Position numbers and translations under genes: made by a program. A stretch of DNA of 64,000 nt from Arenibacter sp. 6A1 (GTDB lineage: Bacteria; Bacteroidota; Bacteroidia; Flavobacteriales; Flavobacteriaceae), in assembly GCF_012272855.1 (NCBI RefSeq), contig NZ_JAAXCQ010000016.1:1-64000 (forward strand). The letters run 5' to 3'. Position 1 is the stretch's first letter, and each line of letters starts with the position of its first letter. A model generated the notes under the pieces. The model was not told the DNA's origin. It ran no database searches and saw only the letters and a list, made by a program, of their open reading frames with translations. Of the stretch, positions 52,942-61,639 are shown in pieces.

Positions 52942-53813
52942 TGGATACAAATAATATTACATATCAGTATAATAGGTTAAATATAGCCGAAAAGCTTATT
53001 GTAATTAATGTATTAATATTTATCACCGCTGGTCTGCTAAAAATTCTCTTTGGGTGGTCTGGAGACACCATTACACAATGGTTTGAACTGCCGAAGGATT
53101 TTTTCCAGTTTTTGACACAACCTTGGTCTATCGTGACCTATTCTTTTTTTCACTCTGGTTTTGGCCACGTTTTTTGGAATATGATCATGTTGTATTTTTC
53201 TGGAAAAATATTTCTAAACCTTTTTGATAATAAAAGATTTATTAATGTTTACTTCCTAGGGGTTATTTTAGGGGGACTAATATTTCTATTGTCCTATAAT
53301 ATATTTCCAGCTTTATTGGGGATTAATACCTCTCTTATAGGAGCTTCTGCAGGGGTAACAGCCGTGTTGATCTTTGTGTGTGCTTATTTGCCAAACCAAG
53401 AGGTGCGTGTCGTTTTCTTTAATGTTAAACTATGGCATATTGGGGTATTTGTAGTAGCTCTAGATCTGATACAGATTTCTTATGGAGGTAACGTCGGAGG
53501 GCGCTTGGCTCATTTAGGAGGGGCTGCTTTAGGGTATTATTATGCACGTCAACTTTTTAAAGGTCATGATATAGGTAGTGGTTTCTCTAAATTCTTGGGG
53601 TATATGGAGGATATTTTTAAAAGAAAGGAAAAAAAGGCTTCTTTAAAAACAGTTTATCGTAGGGAAAGCTCGGGAGCAAAAAGCAAGGAGTTTTATGATA
53701 AGGAGAGCCACCAGCGTAAAATAGATGCTATTTTGGACAAAATCAGTAAATCTGGTTATGAAAGCCTTTCTAAGGCCGAAAAGGATTTTTTGTTCAAAGC
53801 AGGTAAAGAATAA
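52941..53813 (+). CDS. rhomboid family intramembrane serine protease (second of two), with DUF6576 tail
   Basis: A 290-residue paralogue of the preceding gene. The helix-2 motif FFHSGFGHVFWNM and catalytic His in LAHLGG (H191) are present; the Ser motif is IGASAGVT (S136), with Ala in place of the usual Gly after Ser. A cytoplasmic C-terminal tail (about 210-290) ends in a DUF6576-like helical motif (SHQRKIDAILDKISKSGYES). It overlaps the first rhomboid by one base. Active or pseudo-protease status is uncertain. Confidence 0.87.
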   Translation: MDTNNITYQYNRLNIAEKLIVINVLIFITAGLLKILFGWSGDTITQWFELPKDFFQFLTQPWSIVTYSFFHSGFGHVFWNMIMLYFSGKIFLNLFDNKRFINVYFLGVILGGLIFLLSYNIFPALLGINTSLIGASAGVTAVLIFVCAYLPNQEVRVVFFNVKLWHIGVFVVALDLIQISYGGNVGGRLAHLGGAALGYYYARQLFKGHDIGSGFSKFLGYMEDIFKRKEKKASLKTVYRRESSGAKSKEFYDKESHQRKIDAILDKISKSGYESLSKAEKDFLFKAGKE

Positions 53814-53821
53814 GTAAGGTC

Positions 53822-54856
53822 TTGAAAAATTTAAATTTTTTCGATAAAACAGTCTTTCTGTTTAATGTGGTCTTAGCGTTTTTATTGCTAATTTCTTTTG
53901 TTGTTCCCTATATCTCCGTAGTTCATTTTCCTTATCTGTCCGTCCTTAGTTTAGGGGTGCCCATAATGGTATTGATAAATATGCTCTTTTTGTTTTATTG
54001 GACCCTTAGGCGTAAAAGGCAATTGCTGCTTTCTTTGTTGGTGATAAGTATGGGGTACATTTGCTTGGATGGCTTTTTTATGTTTAAGCTAAAGGAAGAG
54101 CCCGTGGTGGTGGACCAGTTAAATATAATGAGTTACAATGTCCGTGGATTTAATAAATACAACTGGATTAAGGATACGACCGTTGGTAACCAAATCATAG
54201 ATTTTATTAAAGTCGAAAATCCTGATATTCTGTGTATTCAAGAATTTTCCCGTATCAGGCATAGGGATTTAAAAAATAGTTTCAAGTATCACTATATTAG
54301 CGATATACGCGGAGAAAAGAAATCTTTGCAAGCTATTTATTCTAATTATCCCATTCTTTCAAAGGGTTCTTTAAACTTTCCTCAGAGTCAGAACAATGCT
54401 ATTTATGCCGATATCCGATACCAAAAGGACACGATAAGGGTTTACAATCTGCATTTAGAATCCCTAAGGTTAATACCCAATGCAGAAGTTCTAACGCAAG
54501 AGGCTTCCTCAAAACTATATAAAAGACTGGGGAACTCCTTTGGAAAGCAACAAGAACAGGCCGATATTTTTCGGAAGCATAAAAATGCGGCGCCGTATAA
54601 AACGATTGTATGTGGCGATTTTAATAATACGCAATTCTCTAATGTGTATAAGGTAATCCGAGGAGACATGAAAGACTCCTTTATAGAGCAAGGCACTGGC
54701 TACGGACGTACGTTTAATTTTGAGTATTATCCAATGCGAATAGATTTTATTTTAGTGGATAAGGCATTTAAGGTTAGGGCCCACAAGAATTTCAACTTAA
54801 AATTATCAGATCATTTCCCGGTAATGGCTTCTTTTGATATGGATTATGATCAATAG
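53822..54856 (+). CDS. endonuclease/exonuclease/phosphatase (EEP) family membrane protein
   Basis: A 344-residue protein beginning at TTG (53822); the next ATG is far downstream, inside the membrane region, so TTG is used. Three N-terminal membrane helices (about 10-90) precede an EEP domain (100-340): NIMSYNVRGF near 103, QEF with the metal Glu near 142, VCGDFNN near 262, and SDHFPVMA near 331. All metal and catalytic residues (Asn, Glu, Asp, His) are visible. A phospholipase or nuclease acting at the membrane is inferred. It ends the mutL operon. Confidence 0.85.
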   Translation: MKNLNFFDKTVFLFNVVLAFLLLISFVVPYISVVHFPYLSVLSLGVPIMVLINMLFLFYWTLRRKRQLLLSLLVISMGYICLDGFFMFKLKEEPVVVDQLNIMSYNVRGFNKYNWIKDTTVGNQIIDFIKVENPDILCIQEFSRIRHRDLKNSFKYHYISDIRGEKKSLQAIYSNYPILSKGSLNFPQSQNNAIYADIRYQKDTIRVYNLHLESLRLIPNAEVLTQEASSKLYKRLGNSFGKQQEQADIFRKHKNAAPYKTIVCGDFNNTQFSNVYKVIRGDMKDSFIEQGTGYGRTFNFEYYPMRIDFILVDKAFKVRAHKNFNLKLSDHFPVMASFDMDYDQ

Positions 54857-54967
54857 GTAAGAAGTTCAATGAGGAGGATTATCGTACTTCTCACAATGAA
54901 TTGGCTTGCGCTATTAATAGTTAAACCTCTAAGGGACATTCCAGACTAAGAAAACAAGGGTGTAATA

Positions 54968-54989
54968 AAGGGACCCAATTGGGCCCCTT
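54968..54989. terminator. hairpin after the EEP gene, possible terminator
   Basis: An eight-pair stem with one mismatch and AATT loop. No clear T-run on the plus strand; a weak T-rich stretch on the minus strand. It lies between the convergent EEP and DUF1080 genes. Confidence 0.35.
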
Positions 54990-55018
54990 GTATCTAATTA
55001 TCCTAGTAAGTAAGATGG

Positions 55019-55765
55019 TTATAATTCATCTACTATTTGTTCAGCAGAGGTAACTCCCGGAGGTAATTCTATTACCTTTAAGTTTCTAAAATGGATTTCG
55101 GCTCCTTCAGATTCTAGGCAGAGGTATCCTTTTTTAATGGAGGACTTGCTGATTCCGTTTACAAATTTCCCGTTTACCGATAATTTTACGGTGCCGTCCA
55201 CACAAATTACTTTGTAGCTGTTCCACTCTCCCTTCCCTAGAGCTCTATTTTCCACTGACTTACTTCTGTTTCCTCTAGGGTTGTCCGGGATGGTAGTAAC
55301 CCCGCCCACGCCAAACAATTCTCCGTGTACATAGGCAATGGGTGGCTTTACGCCGTCGCGTATATTCTGGTTTACCCAATCTAGCTCTAACATCTGTACT
55401 TCTACACCCCCTGGAAGTCTGTTTTGCTCCCCGGGTATGGCGTCGCTCCATACAAACATACCAGAATTTCCTCCTGCTTCCATATGCCGCCATTCTACGG
55501 TTAGAATGAAGTTTTCGTACATCTTTTCGGAGCGCATAACGCCTATGGGTAGCCCCTTGCATACCAGGAGATCGCCTTCTTTATGCCAGGTATCTGGCTC
55601 CGTATTTACATTGATCCATTTAATTTCCTGGACATTTCCCTTGTCGGCAGATACCAAGTGATCAAGACTGGTTTCGCTACCAAAGAATAGGGGTTTTTCT
55701 TGTGCTTTTATTTTTAAGCTGCTGCCCCATAGTGCCAAGAGGCATAACAATAAGGAGGGTTTCAT
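55019..55765 (-). CDS. DUF1080 protein (3-keto-disaccharide hydrolase type)
   Basis: A 248-residue exported protein with a signal peptide ending SLKIKAQ. The mature part is a DUF1080 (concanavalin-like) jellyroll (about 30-235), with the typical [14 protein letters not shown] segment near 92 and [19 protein letters not shown] near the end. Members hydrolyse 3-keto-glycosides and are often paired with Gfo/Idh/MocA oxidoreductases that make the keto-sugar. Such an oxidoreductase lies just upstream on the same strand (90-bp gap), supporting a two-step sugar pathway. Confidence 0.85.
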   Translation of the reverse strand: MKPSLLLCLLALWGSSLKIKAQEKPLFFGSETSLDHLVSADKGNVQEIKWINVNTEPDTWHKEGDLLVCKGLPIGVMRSEKMYENFILTVEWRHMEAGGNSGMFVWSDAIPGEQNRLPGGVEVQMLELDWVNQNIRDGVKPPIAYVHGELFGVGGVTTIPDNPRGNRSKSVENRALGKGEWNSYKVICVDGTVKLSVNGKFVNGISKSSIKKGYLCLESEGAEIHFRNLKVIELPPGVTSAEQIVDEL

Positions 55766-55855
55766 ATTAAATTGGTGGGTTATAGAGCTGTTTACTCCTT
55801 TGGGGACGTATTCGCCAAAAAAGTAAACAGCGGTTGTTTTAAATGTTATTTAGGA

Positions 55856-57169
55856 TTAGATGAATTTAGTTTTACCGGGAATGGCCACTGGTGGAGTAGG
55901 CCATTTTAAATTCCAATTGTAGTCCTCTATTTTGGGGCCGAGGTTTTCTTTGGAATTAAAGGCTTGATCCCAGGTGAGGGTTTGGCCGGTGTAAGCAACC
56001 ATACGTGCCCAAATGGCCAACATGGTACTCTTAGACATCCATTCCCCATCGTTCATAGGCTGCCCGTTTCGGATGGAGGCAAATAGCTCATCGTGCTCTG
56101 TCTGGAACATATTATTCCTTTCCCCGTCATAGGTATAGTTGTTCTTACCGGTGATTTCATATCTGCGTCCAATATGGGTTATAGAAGAGCCTTCGGTACC
56201 TAGGACCTCTACGCTGTTCCTATGGGAGGTGTTGTTTTGTTGCCTGGTAAAGTGGTAGGCCTTGGCCCCGTTTTCATATTCGAACTCTACCGCAAAATGA
56301 TCGTATATATTTCCATACTTACTATCTACCCGTACTTGTCGGCCTCCAGTTCCAGTGGCACTTACGGGCATTTTATCTCCCATAACCCAAGACATCATAT
56401 CTAGGCTATGTACTGCTTGTTCCACTACTATATCGCCCGATAGCCAATTGTAGTAATACCAGTTGCGCATTTCGTAGGTCATATCCGTCCAATCTGGCTG
56501 ACGGTCCTTATACCATGCCTCGCCTCCATGACGAAAGGTAGTAACGGTTCTGATGTCCCCAATCTGACCATCTAGGACACGTCCAAAGATTTCCCTGTTG
56601 GGATAGTCATATCGAAAACAAAAACCTGACACCAGGGAAAGGCCCTTTTCCTTAGCTTTTTTGGCGGCGGCCAATACTTTATGTATTCCGGGTGCATCTA
56701 CGGCAACGGGTTTTTCGCAAAATACATGTTTCCCTGCTTCTACCGCAGCATTTAGATGGTCTGGTCTAAAGGCCGGTGGAGTGGTAAGTAATACCACATC
56801 CACGCCCGAATCTATTACTTTTTGGTAGGCGTCAAATCCTATGAATTTATTTTCTGGAGCAACCTTTACCTTGTTTCCCATGGCTTTCTGCAATTCCCTA
56901 TGTGCCAAATTCAATTGGTCTTCAAACACATCGCCCATGGCGTAGAGAATTACGTTTGGATCTGCTTGTAAGGCTTGGGCGGCAGCACCGGTACCACGAC
57001 CACCACAGCCAATTAAACCCACTTTTAGGGTGGAGTCTTTATATAGGCTATTGGCGCCAAAGGTGAGTGCTGGCGTTACTAAGGATCCCCCGAGCAGGGC
57101 AATGCCAGATTTTTTGATGAAGTCTCTTCTTCCCGATGGAAAAGGGGGGTAGATTTTATGATTTCCCAT
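55856..57169 (-). CDS. Gfo/Idh/MocA family oxidoreductase, Tat-exported
   Basis: A 437-residue NAD(P)-dependent sugar oxidoreductase. The N-terminus has a twin-arginine motif (GRRDFIKKSG, residues 13-22) and a hydrophobic stretch (ALLGGSLVTPALTFGA), so it is exported folded with its cofactor. The Rossmann motif GLIGCGGRGTGAA is near 51. EKPVAVD near 144 holds the conserved Lys, and FRHGGEAWYK and EQAVHSLDMM further along carry likely substrate residues. It is upstream of the DUF1080 hydrolase gene, and the two probably act on the same glycoside. Confidence 0.9.
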   Translation of the reverse strand: MGNHKIYPPFPSGRRDFIKKSGIALLGGSLVTPALTFGANSLYKDSTLKVGLIGCGGRGTGAAAQALQADPNVILYAMGDVFEDQLNLAHRELQKAMGNKVKVAPENKFIGFDAYQKVIDSGVDVVLLTTPPAFRPDHLNAAVEAGKHVFCEKPVAVDAPGIHKVLAAAKKAKEKGLSLVSGFCFRYDYPNREIFGRVLDGQIGDIRTVTTFRHGGEAWYKDRQPDWTDMTYEMRNWYYYNWLSGDIVVEQAVHSLDMMSWVMGDKMPVSATGTGGRQVRVDSKYGNIYDHFAVEFEYENGAKAYHFTRQQNNTSHRNSVEVLGTEGSSITHIGRRYEITGKNNYTYDGERNNMFQTEHDELFASIRNGQPMNDGEWMSKSTMLAIWARMVAYTGQTLTWDQAFNSKENLGPKIEDYNWNLKWPTPPVAIPGKTKFI

Positions 57170-57354
57170 AGTATTTTATGAGTTTGCTATGATAGGGTTA
57201 AATGAAACATATAAAATAGTAATTATTTTCTATTCTTTAAAAGAGGAAGGACAAAAAACTTTAAGAATTGGCATTGCTGCCTGCTTCTAAAAAAGCTGCT
57301 ACTTAAAAAAGGAGTGTGTTTATCCGGGGTCTAACCCATATCCAAGATATATAA

Positions 57355-57663
57355 CTACATTAAAAGGCAATCCGTAGTGTCTGCTACGATATGGATTACC
57401 AAGGCCAATCCGAATATCCTGGTTTTTTTGGGGATTAACATCACTACATACAAAGCAATTGCCCAGTAGGTGTGTAGGGGGTGAAAATTAATGCTGCATC
57501 GATTCGGATCAAATAGGGGGTCGGCCAATACATGGTCAATATCTATGATTATACCTGCCAATAAAATGGCGATCACAGTGAAACGATGTTTTTTATAGAA
57601 AAGAAGTCCTATAATGATAGGAACAATAAAGTGTATCCCATAATGGACGCAAAACCTAAGCAT
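57355..57663 (-). CDS. DUF6122 family membrane protein
   Basis: A 102-residue membrane protein with about four hydrophobic segments. Conserved-looking polar residues within membrane helices include DIDHVLADP (near 41), FHPLHTYWA (near 60) and a final HIVADTTDC, so a metal site is possible, as in the YdjM/LexA-regulated hydrolase-like membrane family. It matches DUF6122. It overlaps the WbqC gene by eight bases and ends the leftward parAB cluster. Confidence 0.75.
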   Translation of the reverse strand: MLRFCVHYGIHFIVPIIIGLLFYKKHRFTVIAILLAGIIIDIDHVLADPLFDPNRCSINFHPLHTYWAIALYVVMLIPKKTRIFGLALVIHIVADTTDCLLM

Positions 57664-58288
57664 TTAAATAGGTTAGGTTTATGCTTTTAAGGTAAGAAAG
57701 CGTGTTGGGGCCTTCGTTAAAAAGCAAGTCTAATATGCTAAGGTTCTTTATAAAATGGTGTCGGTCATCAAATACCTGTACATACTCAGGTTGTTCTAGT
57801 GCTACTTCTTTTTTGGATAAGATTAAAAATCTTCCGTCCTTATCCGGAGTCAAATCTTTTTTAAATTCCGAAGTTCTTGTCGTAGGCATCTTTATCTGAA
57901 GGCAATCGCAAACGGTCGCTATAGTGGCTAAATTATACTCCATCAAAGAGTCGTATTCATTTTCAAAGAGGGGCGCTAGTTCATCTTCGTAGAACTCAAA
58001 GAAAGGGGAAGTTCTATAGGCTGTTTGCAAGGTGCGCCAATGTTGTCTTTGCCATTGATAAGAATTATCGATCTTAAGTTCTGAATACTTTTGCTTACCA
58101 CTAGTTTTTTTCTCGTGTTTTATGGGGATATTAAGCATATGCATGCCAATGTCCGTGGCAATATAGCAGCGGTTTCGGAAGGTTTGTTTTTGATAATTAT
58201 CATGAACCTCCCAACAAATATTGTTCTGAACAATAGCGGCGAAATTAGCGATGTTAAGAAAGTAACCAGGGTGAAGGACAAGTGTCAT
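57656..58288 (-). CDS. WbqC family protein
   Basis: A 210-residue soluble protein matching the WbqC family, with HPGYFLNIANFAAI at its start, then the RNRCYIATDIG segment (variation of the family's NR-motif) and YRTSPFFEFYEDEL near 98. Members occur in O-antigen and surface-sugar loci and may be aminotransferase-associated or acyltransfer enzymes, but the chemistry is not settled. It lies downstream of lepB in the conserved flavobacterial cluster and overlaps the DUF6122 gene. Confidence 0.82.
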   Translation of the reverse strand: MTLVLHPGYFLNIANFAAIVQNNICWEVHDNYQKQTFRNRCYIATDIGMHMLNIPIKHEKKTSGKQKYSELKIDNSYQWQRQHWRTLQTAYRTSPFFEFYEDELAPLFENEYDSLMEYNLATIATVCDCLQIKMPTTRTSEFKKDLTPDKDGRFLILSKKEVALEQPEYVQVFDDRHHFIKNLSILDLLFNEGPNTLSYLKSINLTYLNA

Positions 58289-58368
58289 GGTTGTGATTAA
58301 ATCTTATTAATACGAATGTTTTATAGGGGTATTTTGAGACCGTTCCCAAAACCGGTTCAAGAAGCAAA

Positions 58369-58448
58369 GGATAGTAGTTTAGTGTATCAAGCTACTATCC
58401 CATGCATGATGTTGTTCTGCGGCTTCCGTTTACTATAAATGGAAGCCG
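58369..58448. other. two adjacent hairpins between lepB and the WbqC gene
   Basis: A nine-pair stem (58369-58377 with 58392-58400) and an eight-pair stem (58420-58427 with 58441-58448) lie 20 bases apart in the 176-bp gap. Neither has a T-run, so they look more like mRNA-processing or stability elements than terminators. Confidence 0.4.
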
Positions 58449-58464
58449 TTATTTGACTCTAACT

Positions 58465-60204
58465 TTATTGGTCTTCTGTTTTCGCTTGTTTCTTTTTTCT
58501 AAAATAATCAAAGGCAAACCAAGCTCCTAGGGCAATTAAAAAGTATTTAAAATAAGAGACTGGTTCTCCATCGCCACCAACAGTGGTGAAAACCCTATCC
58601 CATCTAATTTTCCAATTGCTTAGGCCGTCATTAATGCCGTCTACGCTCATCCAAATAAAAACAGGAGTACCTACGACATGGTCTTCGGGAACATAGCCCC
58701 AATAGCGGCTATCTTCTGAACGATGTCTGTTATCTCCCATCATCCAATAATAGTCTTGTTTGAAGGTGTAGCTGTTTGCCACTTCCCCGTTGATAAGTAT
58801 CTGGTTTCCATTTACCACAAGGTCGTTTCCTTCGTATTCCTTAATTATTTTTTCATATAAAGGAAGTACTTCTAGGTTTAGAGGAACCGTTTTTCCTTCT
58901 TCCGGGATGTAAATGGTTTTCATATTGTCCGAAGTTCCTGCATAGGCGGCATTTTGAGGGAATACATCCGTATGGGGAATGGTGTAAGCGAACTTTTTTA
59001 TGTCAGTTATACCGGCCTTTCCGGTATAATTTTTAGCTTCTTCTTCTGTTAAATTAAAAAGAGCCATATTTTTTACTTCTTCGGCCTTTAGGAAATTCAC
59101 AACCTTTTGGTTGCTGATATTACCAGTATAATAGGTATAGGCGCTATCAGAGCTAATCTTGTCTAAATGCATGGCATTAATAACCTCTTGGGCACGATCC
59201 TGTTCCAGAGAACTTGCTGGGACACGTATCACGTTTCCAGATACATTTTCCCTGCCTAGAAGGTCTATGGAGGCAGTAGTGAATTGATCGGCCACTGTTA
59301 CCGTATGTAAAAATTGCGGTTTTGCCCTATAGGGAAGCACCGTTTTTTTGCCATTGATATGAACATAACCATCGATAATAGAAAGGGAATCGCCAGGGAC
59401 TCCAACACATCGTTTAACGTAGTTCGATTTTTTGTCTATTGGTTTTCTTACCCCTGCCTGCTTTTTAAAGAATTGGTATACCGTATCGGCAGGCCAACTG
59501 AAGACCACAATATCATTTCTTTTGATTTTTTTAAAACCAGGAAGTCTTAAATATGGCAGCTGTAATTTGTTCCAGATCGAAGTTTTGTAGGTAGCCGGAT
59601 CTACATCGGCGATATAAGATCTTGATTTAAAAACAGGTAAGGTATCGTGTACCATGGGCGCTGCAACGGTAGTCATTGGGACACGGGCACCGTAATGAAA
59701 TTTACTTACAAATAGGAAATCGCCAACAAGTAAAGTCTTCTCTAATGAAGATGTTGGGATTACAAAGGGCTGAATTAAATAGGTATGTACCAAGGTAGCT
59801 GCAACAATGGCAAATACGATGGAGCTTACCCATTCCCCAATAGCTGTTCTTGGATGAAGATCCCTGTTTTCGACATATTTTACGTCTAAAAAGTAATTTA
59901 CATAATAGATATATAAACCAAAGGTTAATAGTACTAGCCAAGTATCAACTAAGGAATTTTTGCCAAAACTACGGATGGTTTCTACCCATATCACAGGAAA
60001 CATTAACAAATTGATGATGGGTATGAAAAGTAATAGAACCCACCATTTTGGCCTGCCAATAATTTTCATTAGAATAATGGCGTTATACACGGGTATGGCA
60101 GCTTCCCATGCTTTTCTTCCTGCCTTTACATAAAGTTTCCAAGTTCCCAAAAAATGTATAACTTGGATAATAAGAATAAAAATAATCCACTGTGTACCGT
60201 TCAT
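58465..60204 (-). CDS. lepB: signal peptidase I with N-terminal DUF5684 region
   Basis: A 579-residue membrane peptidase, nearly twice the usual size. An N-terminal DUF5684-like region with four helices (1-105) precedes the catalytic part (120-540). The nucleophile Ser is in IPTSSLEKTL (S153) and the general base Lys in SNYVKRCVG (K264). Box E GDNRHRSEDSRYWG is near 500. Between about 290 and 460 lies a large insert absent from E. coli LepB. It removes signal peptides from exported proteins. It is in the parAB-DUF5683-dapB-lepB-WbqC order. Confidence 0.9.
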   Translation of the reverse strand: MNGTQWIIFILIIQVIHFLGTWKLYVKAGRKAWEAAIPVYNAIILMKIIGRPKWWVLLLFIPIINLLMFPVIWVETIRSFGKNSLVDTWLVLLTFGLYIYYVNYFLDVKYVENRDLHPRTAIGEWVSSIVFAIVAATLVHTYLIQPFVIPTSSLEKTLLVGDFLFVSKFHYGARVPMTTVAAPMVHDTLPVFKSRSYIADVDPATYKTSIWNKLQLPYLRLPGFKKIKRNDIVVFSWPADTVYQFFKKQAGVRKPIDKKSNYVKRCVGVPGDSLSIIDGYVHINGKKTVLPYRAKPQFLHTVTVADQFTTASIDLLGRENVSGNVIRVPASSLEQDRAQEVINAMHLDKISSDSAYTYYTGNISNQKVVNFLKAEEVKNMALFNLTEEEAKNYTGKAGITDIKKFAYTIPHTDVFPQNAAYAGTSDNMKTIYIPEEGKTVPLNLEVLPLYEKIIKEYEGNDLVVNGNQILINGEVANSYTFKQDYYWMMGDNRHRSEDSRYWGYVPEDHVVGTPVFIWMSVDGINDGLSNWKIRWDRVFTTVGGDGEPVSYFKYFLIALGAWFAFDYFRKKKQAKTEDQ

Positions 60205-60286
60205 AATCTATTGGTGTTGATTAATGATGAAGGGATCTTAATCCCGCCATAGTTAAGTCTTAGCTGTCTTGTTTTTGTTACGTTCC

Positions 60287-60988
60287 TTAACTTAGGTTTA
60301 ACACATCTTTCATGGTAAAAACGCCTTTTTTACCGACAATCCACTCGGCTGCAACAACGGCACCAAGTGCAAATCCTTCCCGGTTATGGGCGGTGTGCTT
60401 AATTTCAATCGAATCAACTGCACTATCATAAGATACGGTATGGGTTCCCGGAACATCGGCAATACGTTTGGCTGTAATGGCAATTTCGTTCTCTTTTGCC
60501 GTATCCAATTGCCACCCGGAGTAATCTGTTTCTTCAATAATCCCTTCTGCCAAAGTTATTGCAGTACCACTAGGGGCGTCTAGTTTTTGGGTATGGTGAA
60601 TTTCTTCCATACTTACATTGTACTCTTTAAGTTGCTTCATCATTTTGGCTAAATGTGAATTTAGTTCAAAAAATAAATTCACACCAAGACTATAGTTAGA
60701 GGCATAAATGAAGGCACCATTTTTTTCTTTACAAAGGCTTACTGCCTTGTCGTAATCTTTTAACCATCCGGTAGTTCCGCAAATGATAGGAATATTGTGT
60801 TCCAAACAACTTTTAATGTTGGAAAAAGCGGCATTGGGCATACTAAAATCGATGGCAACATCTATTTTTGAGTAGTCGATATCTGTGGTATCCAAATCAA
60901 TTTTTTCTACAATGGTATGGTTTCTGTTTAGGGCGATTTGTTCAATCATTTTTCCCATTTTCCCATAGCCAAACAAAGCAATATTCAT
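60287..60988 (-). CDS. dapB: 4-hydroxy-tetrahydrodipicolinate reductase
   Basis: A 233-residue NAD(P)H enzyme of lysine and meso-diaminopimelate synthesis. It has the Rossmann GYGKMGKMIE near 7, the ICGTTGW motif near 70, and the catalytic HHTQKLDAPSGTA near 132, with His and Lys. The shorter size is normal for Bacteroidota. It is four bases downstream of the DUF5683 gene in the leftward cluster. Peptidoglycan precursor supply fits the envelope-related neighbours. Confidence 0.94.
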   Translation of the reverse strand: MNIALFGYGKMGKMIEQIALNRNHTIVEKIDLDTTDIDYSKIDVAIDFSMPNAAFSNIKSCLEHNIPIICGTTGWLKDYDKAVSLCKEKNGAFIYASNYSLGVNLFFELNSHLAKMMKQLKEYNVSMEEIHHTQKLDAPSGTAITLAEGIIEETDYSGWQLDTAKENEIAITAKRIADVPGTHTVSYDSAVDSIEIKHTAHNREGFALGAVVAAEWIVGKKGVFTMKDVLNLS

Positions 60989-60991
60989 AAA

Positions 60992-61639
60992 TTAAAACTT
61001 AATGGTTAGAGCCAAACCGTAAACTGGATTGGCGGTAATTTTATTTATATCCAAATATGGCCTAAAATCCATACTTAGGTTGTCATCTACATTAAATTGT
61101 TTTAAATGAGCGTCGACATTGGCGTCTACTATATTTAAAACATACATCCCTATAGTGGCTAAAAGCCACAAATCTCTATCGTTCTGATATCTTTCTTGGG
61201 CATCTTCCAAGGCCTTATCAGAAAAATCGGGGGCCGACCCAGGAGGGTTTGGACTGCCTAAATCGTAAAATTCGTCATCGGTAAATCCGGCTTGCCTACG
61301 TTTAAAAGCCGTACGAAAGCGATCATAGAGATCGTCATTGTACATATAGGCATATACTCCGGTGCCTATGGCAGCAAATACAATGGGGGTTTTCCAGTAA
61401 CGTTTGTTGTAAATTTGTCCAAGACCGGGAAAAACAGCGGAATAAAAAGCAGCTTTACTAGGAGCCAAGGGGTTAATACCTCTTTTTTTTATGGAAAGGG
61501 TGTCTATGACAGTGATGCCTTCTTTTTTAAGAGAAGTCTTAATAGAGTCCGAGGGTTGAGATTTCTTCTTGTCGTCTTGAGCTGTGCCAAGAACTACAAA
61601 AAAACAAAGAAACACCCATGATACAAGAGTTTTATTCAC
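60992..61639 (-). CDS. DUF5683 domain-containing protein
   Basis: A 215-residue exported protein with a signal peptide ending LGTAQD. The domain has SAVFPGLGQIYNKRYWKTP near 66, a predicted membrane hairpin (about 85-100 and 150-170), and a C-terminal beta-strand NPVYGLALTIKF ending in Phe, typical of an outer-membrane-targeted protein. It matches DUF5683, which follows parB in many Bacteroidota. It overlaps the parB end by eight bases, so it is translationally coupled. Function unknown. Confidence 0.82.
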   Translation of the reverse strand: MNKTLVSWVFLCFFVVLGTAQDDKKKSQPSDSIKTSLKKEGITVIDTLSIKKRGINPLAPSKAAFYSAVFPGLGQIYNKRYWKTPIVFAAIGTGVYAYMYNDDLYDRFRTAFKRRQAGFTDDEFYDLGSPNPPGSAPDFSDKALEDAQERYQNDRDLWLLATIGMYVLNIVDANVDAHLKQFNVDDNLSMDFRPYLDINKITANPVYGLALTIKF

